Source of the DNA: an uncultured Alphaproteobacteria bacterium
GTDB lineage: Bacteria; Pseudomonadota; Alphaproteobacteria; Rhodobacterales; Rhodobacteraceae
DNA length: 64,000 bases
Reading direction: 5' to 3'
Assembly: GCA_902619165.1 (NCBI GenBank)
Contig: CACNDI010000001.1
Location: 124,001 to 188,000, forward strand
Shown here: in pieces, positions 63,177-64,000 of the stretch
How positions within the stretch are numbered: position 1 is the first letter of the stretch
How the letters are laid out: every line of letters starts with the position of its first letter
Position numbers and translations under genes: made by a program
Notes under the pieces: generated by a model
Database searches by the model: none
The model's input: the letters and a program-made list of their open reading frames with translations, nothing else
Told to the model about the DNA's origin: nothing

Positions 63177-63536
63177 ATGTTTTTTTTAGGACTTATCGGG
63201 GTATTTGGCGTAATGATGTATGCGGCAGTCACAGGTGGAAACCCTGGTGCATTTATAGACCTTCCTTCTCTTGTAGTAGTTGTTGTTGCATCATTCTTTG
63301 CTGCACTGGCTATGAGCAAAGGAAAATTTGATGAAAGAACAATTTCACTTACTGGAGATGCAGCCGTTATAATAGGTTGGCTAGGTTTTCTTATTGGCTT
63401 AGTTTTGATGGCTCGAGGTCTAAATAATCTGTTGGCCGATCAAATGCTTGGGTCTGCTTTTAGCGTAGCTTTTTTGACCGTTTTTTACGGCTACTTTATT
63501 AAACTCATTTGCTTAATGTACTGTTATTCTAAGTAA
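63177..63536 (+). CDS. Small MotA-like membrane protein (119 aa)
   Basis: Membrane protein with three to four hydrophobic segments. The start MFFLGLIGVFGVMMYAAVTGG and the following NPGAFIDLPSLVVVVVASFFAAL resemble the first part of MotA-type stator proteins, and ITSL-like polar residues lie between segments. It is much shorter than MotA and has no ion-channel-partner domain, so it is probably a different small protein. ATG 63177 has AAGGAGA 6 nt upstream and is chosen over earlier in-frame starts. No flagellar gene is in the window. Confidence 0.8.
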   Translation: MFFLGLIGVFGVMMYAAVTGGNPGAFIDLPSLVVVVVASFFAALAMSKGKFDERTISLTGDAAVIIGWLGFLIGLVLMARGLNNLLADQMLGSAFSVAFLTVFYGYFIKLICLMYCYSK

Positions 63537-63574
63537 ATCCAGAGAAACCGTAAGGATTCTAAAACAGATCATTT

Positions 63575-64000
63575 ATGGACAAAAATACTGAGTCTAAGTC
63601 ATTTCCTGTTCCCAAAGGTAGAATTAGAAGGGCATCAAGTTTTGGCAGAATAGCAATGAGATTTGCTAGCTCAATCTTGGTTGGAGGAACAAAAGAATTA
63701 GTTGGTGGGCGATCTCCAACGTTAAAAAACCTACTAATTCAGGAAAAAAATATTCTCACTTTTATAGAAGAGCTCGGCAAATTAAGAGGTGCAGCATTAA
63801 AAATTGGCCAATTATTATCTCTTGAAGCAAATGACTTTTTGCCAGAACAAGTTAGTAAAATGCTTGGCGACTTAAGAAATAAAAACTTTCATATGCCGAA
63901 TTATCAACTTGGTGAGGTATTGAGAGAAAATTATGGCGATAATTTTTTAGATAATTTCTCTGAATTCAATGAAACGCCAATCGCTGCTGCTTCAATTGGA
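63575..64000 (+). CDS. ABC1/UbiB family atypical kinase (3' partial)
   Basis: N-terminal 142 residues of an AarF/UbiB/ADCK-type protein; the gene runs off the right edge. The KxGQ motif is complete in LRGAALKIGQLLSLEAND, and FLPEQVSKMLGDLRNKNFHM continues the signature. A basic, short N-terminus precedes it (MDKNTESKSFPVPKGRIRR). Such proteins are membrane-associated atypical kinases or ATPases needed for ubiquinone synthesis or lipid homeostasis. It lies 38 nt after the small MotA-like gene. Confidence 0.92.
   Translation, partial: MDKNTESKSFPVPKGRIRRASSFGRIAMRFASSILVGGTKELVGGRSPTLKNLLIQEKNILTFIEELGKLRGAALKIGQLLSLEANDFLPEQVSKMLGDLRNKNFHMPNYQLGEVLRENYGDNFLDNFSEFNETPIAAASIG

Noticed and set aside
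1-64000. tRNA, rRNA, CRISPR array, insertion sequence or prophage
   Set aside because: I looked for tRNA T-loop patterns, regularly spaced repeats, transposase motifs and phage genes by eye and found none; a covariance or HMM search would be needed to exclude them fully.

Overview
The window is AT-rich (roughly 36-40 % G+C by eye), densely coded, and reads as a chromosome segment of a heterotrophic marine alphaproteobacterium. Supporting this are a DddQ-type DMSP lyase whose metal ligands all fit, class III cyclase/TPR proteins, two DUF1289 proteins, a UbiB-type gene, a non-pyrrolysine MttB-family protein and many catabolic oxidoreductases. The exact lineage (low-GC roseobacter, SAR116 or relatives) cannot be fixed from the window. 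I saw no rRNA, tRNA, CRISPR array, insertion sequence or phage gene. Both edges cut a gene: an ABC exporter on the left and an ABC1/UbiB-type kinase on the right.

Layout. 1-2.3 kb: end of an ABC exporter, a small conserved protein and two structured non-coding stretches. 2.3-10.2 kb: peptide nutrition, with an M24 peptidase, an M20 peptidase and a complete oligopeptide ABC importer whose two ATPases are fused. 10.2-10.6 kb: a decayed end of a cyclase/TPR-type gene. 10.6-17.9 kb: SDRs, two Nudix/ABM-like small proteins, rhomboid, RidA, a DsbA/HCCA-isomerase-like protein, a PhnZ-like HD protein, a haloalkane dehalogenase and, divergent from it, the DMSP lyase. 18-30.6 kb: mixed metabolism (DeoD, Gfo/Idh, enoyl-CoA hydratase, Bcr/CflA MFS, ThDP enzyme, frameshifted nuclease, GFA protein, threonine aldolase, TPR-sulfotransferase, class III aminotransferase, esterase) and a small frameshifted membrane protein. 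31.2-38.8 kb: a tight seven-gene operon built around an MttB-family protein (DapA-like aldolase, ALDH, MttB-like, two SDRs, FAD oxidoreductase, aldo/keto reductase). 38.9-47.3 kb: TypA, then an operon (DUF1330, two tandem paralogous acyl-CoA ligases, ALDH, GMC oxidoreductase) that could take a primary alcohol to an acyl-CoA. 47.4-64 kb: methyltransferase and cyclase (divergent), two unpaired Rieske oxygenases, an NrtR-like Nudix protein, nitronate monooxygenase, a PhzF-agmatinase-PepT operon, a kynureninase-LysE-unknown-EamA operon, amidohydrolase, sulfurtransferase, a small MotA-like membrane protein and the UbiB-type start.

Together the genes describe an organism living on dissolved peptides, amino acids and small methylated or halogenated organic compounds. 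The most interesting parts are the MttB-centred operon, the alcohol-to-CoA operon with a promoter-overlapping palindrome, the DddQ/dehalogenase divergent pair, the four-hairpin leader before the M24 peptidase, and three genes broken by frameshifts or decay.
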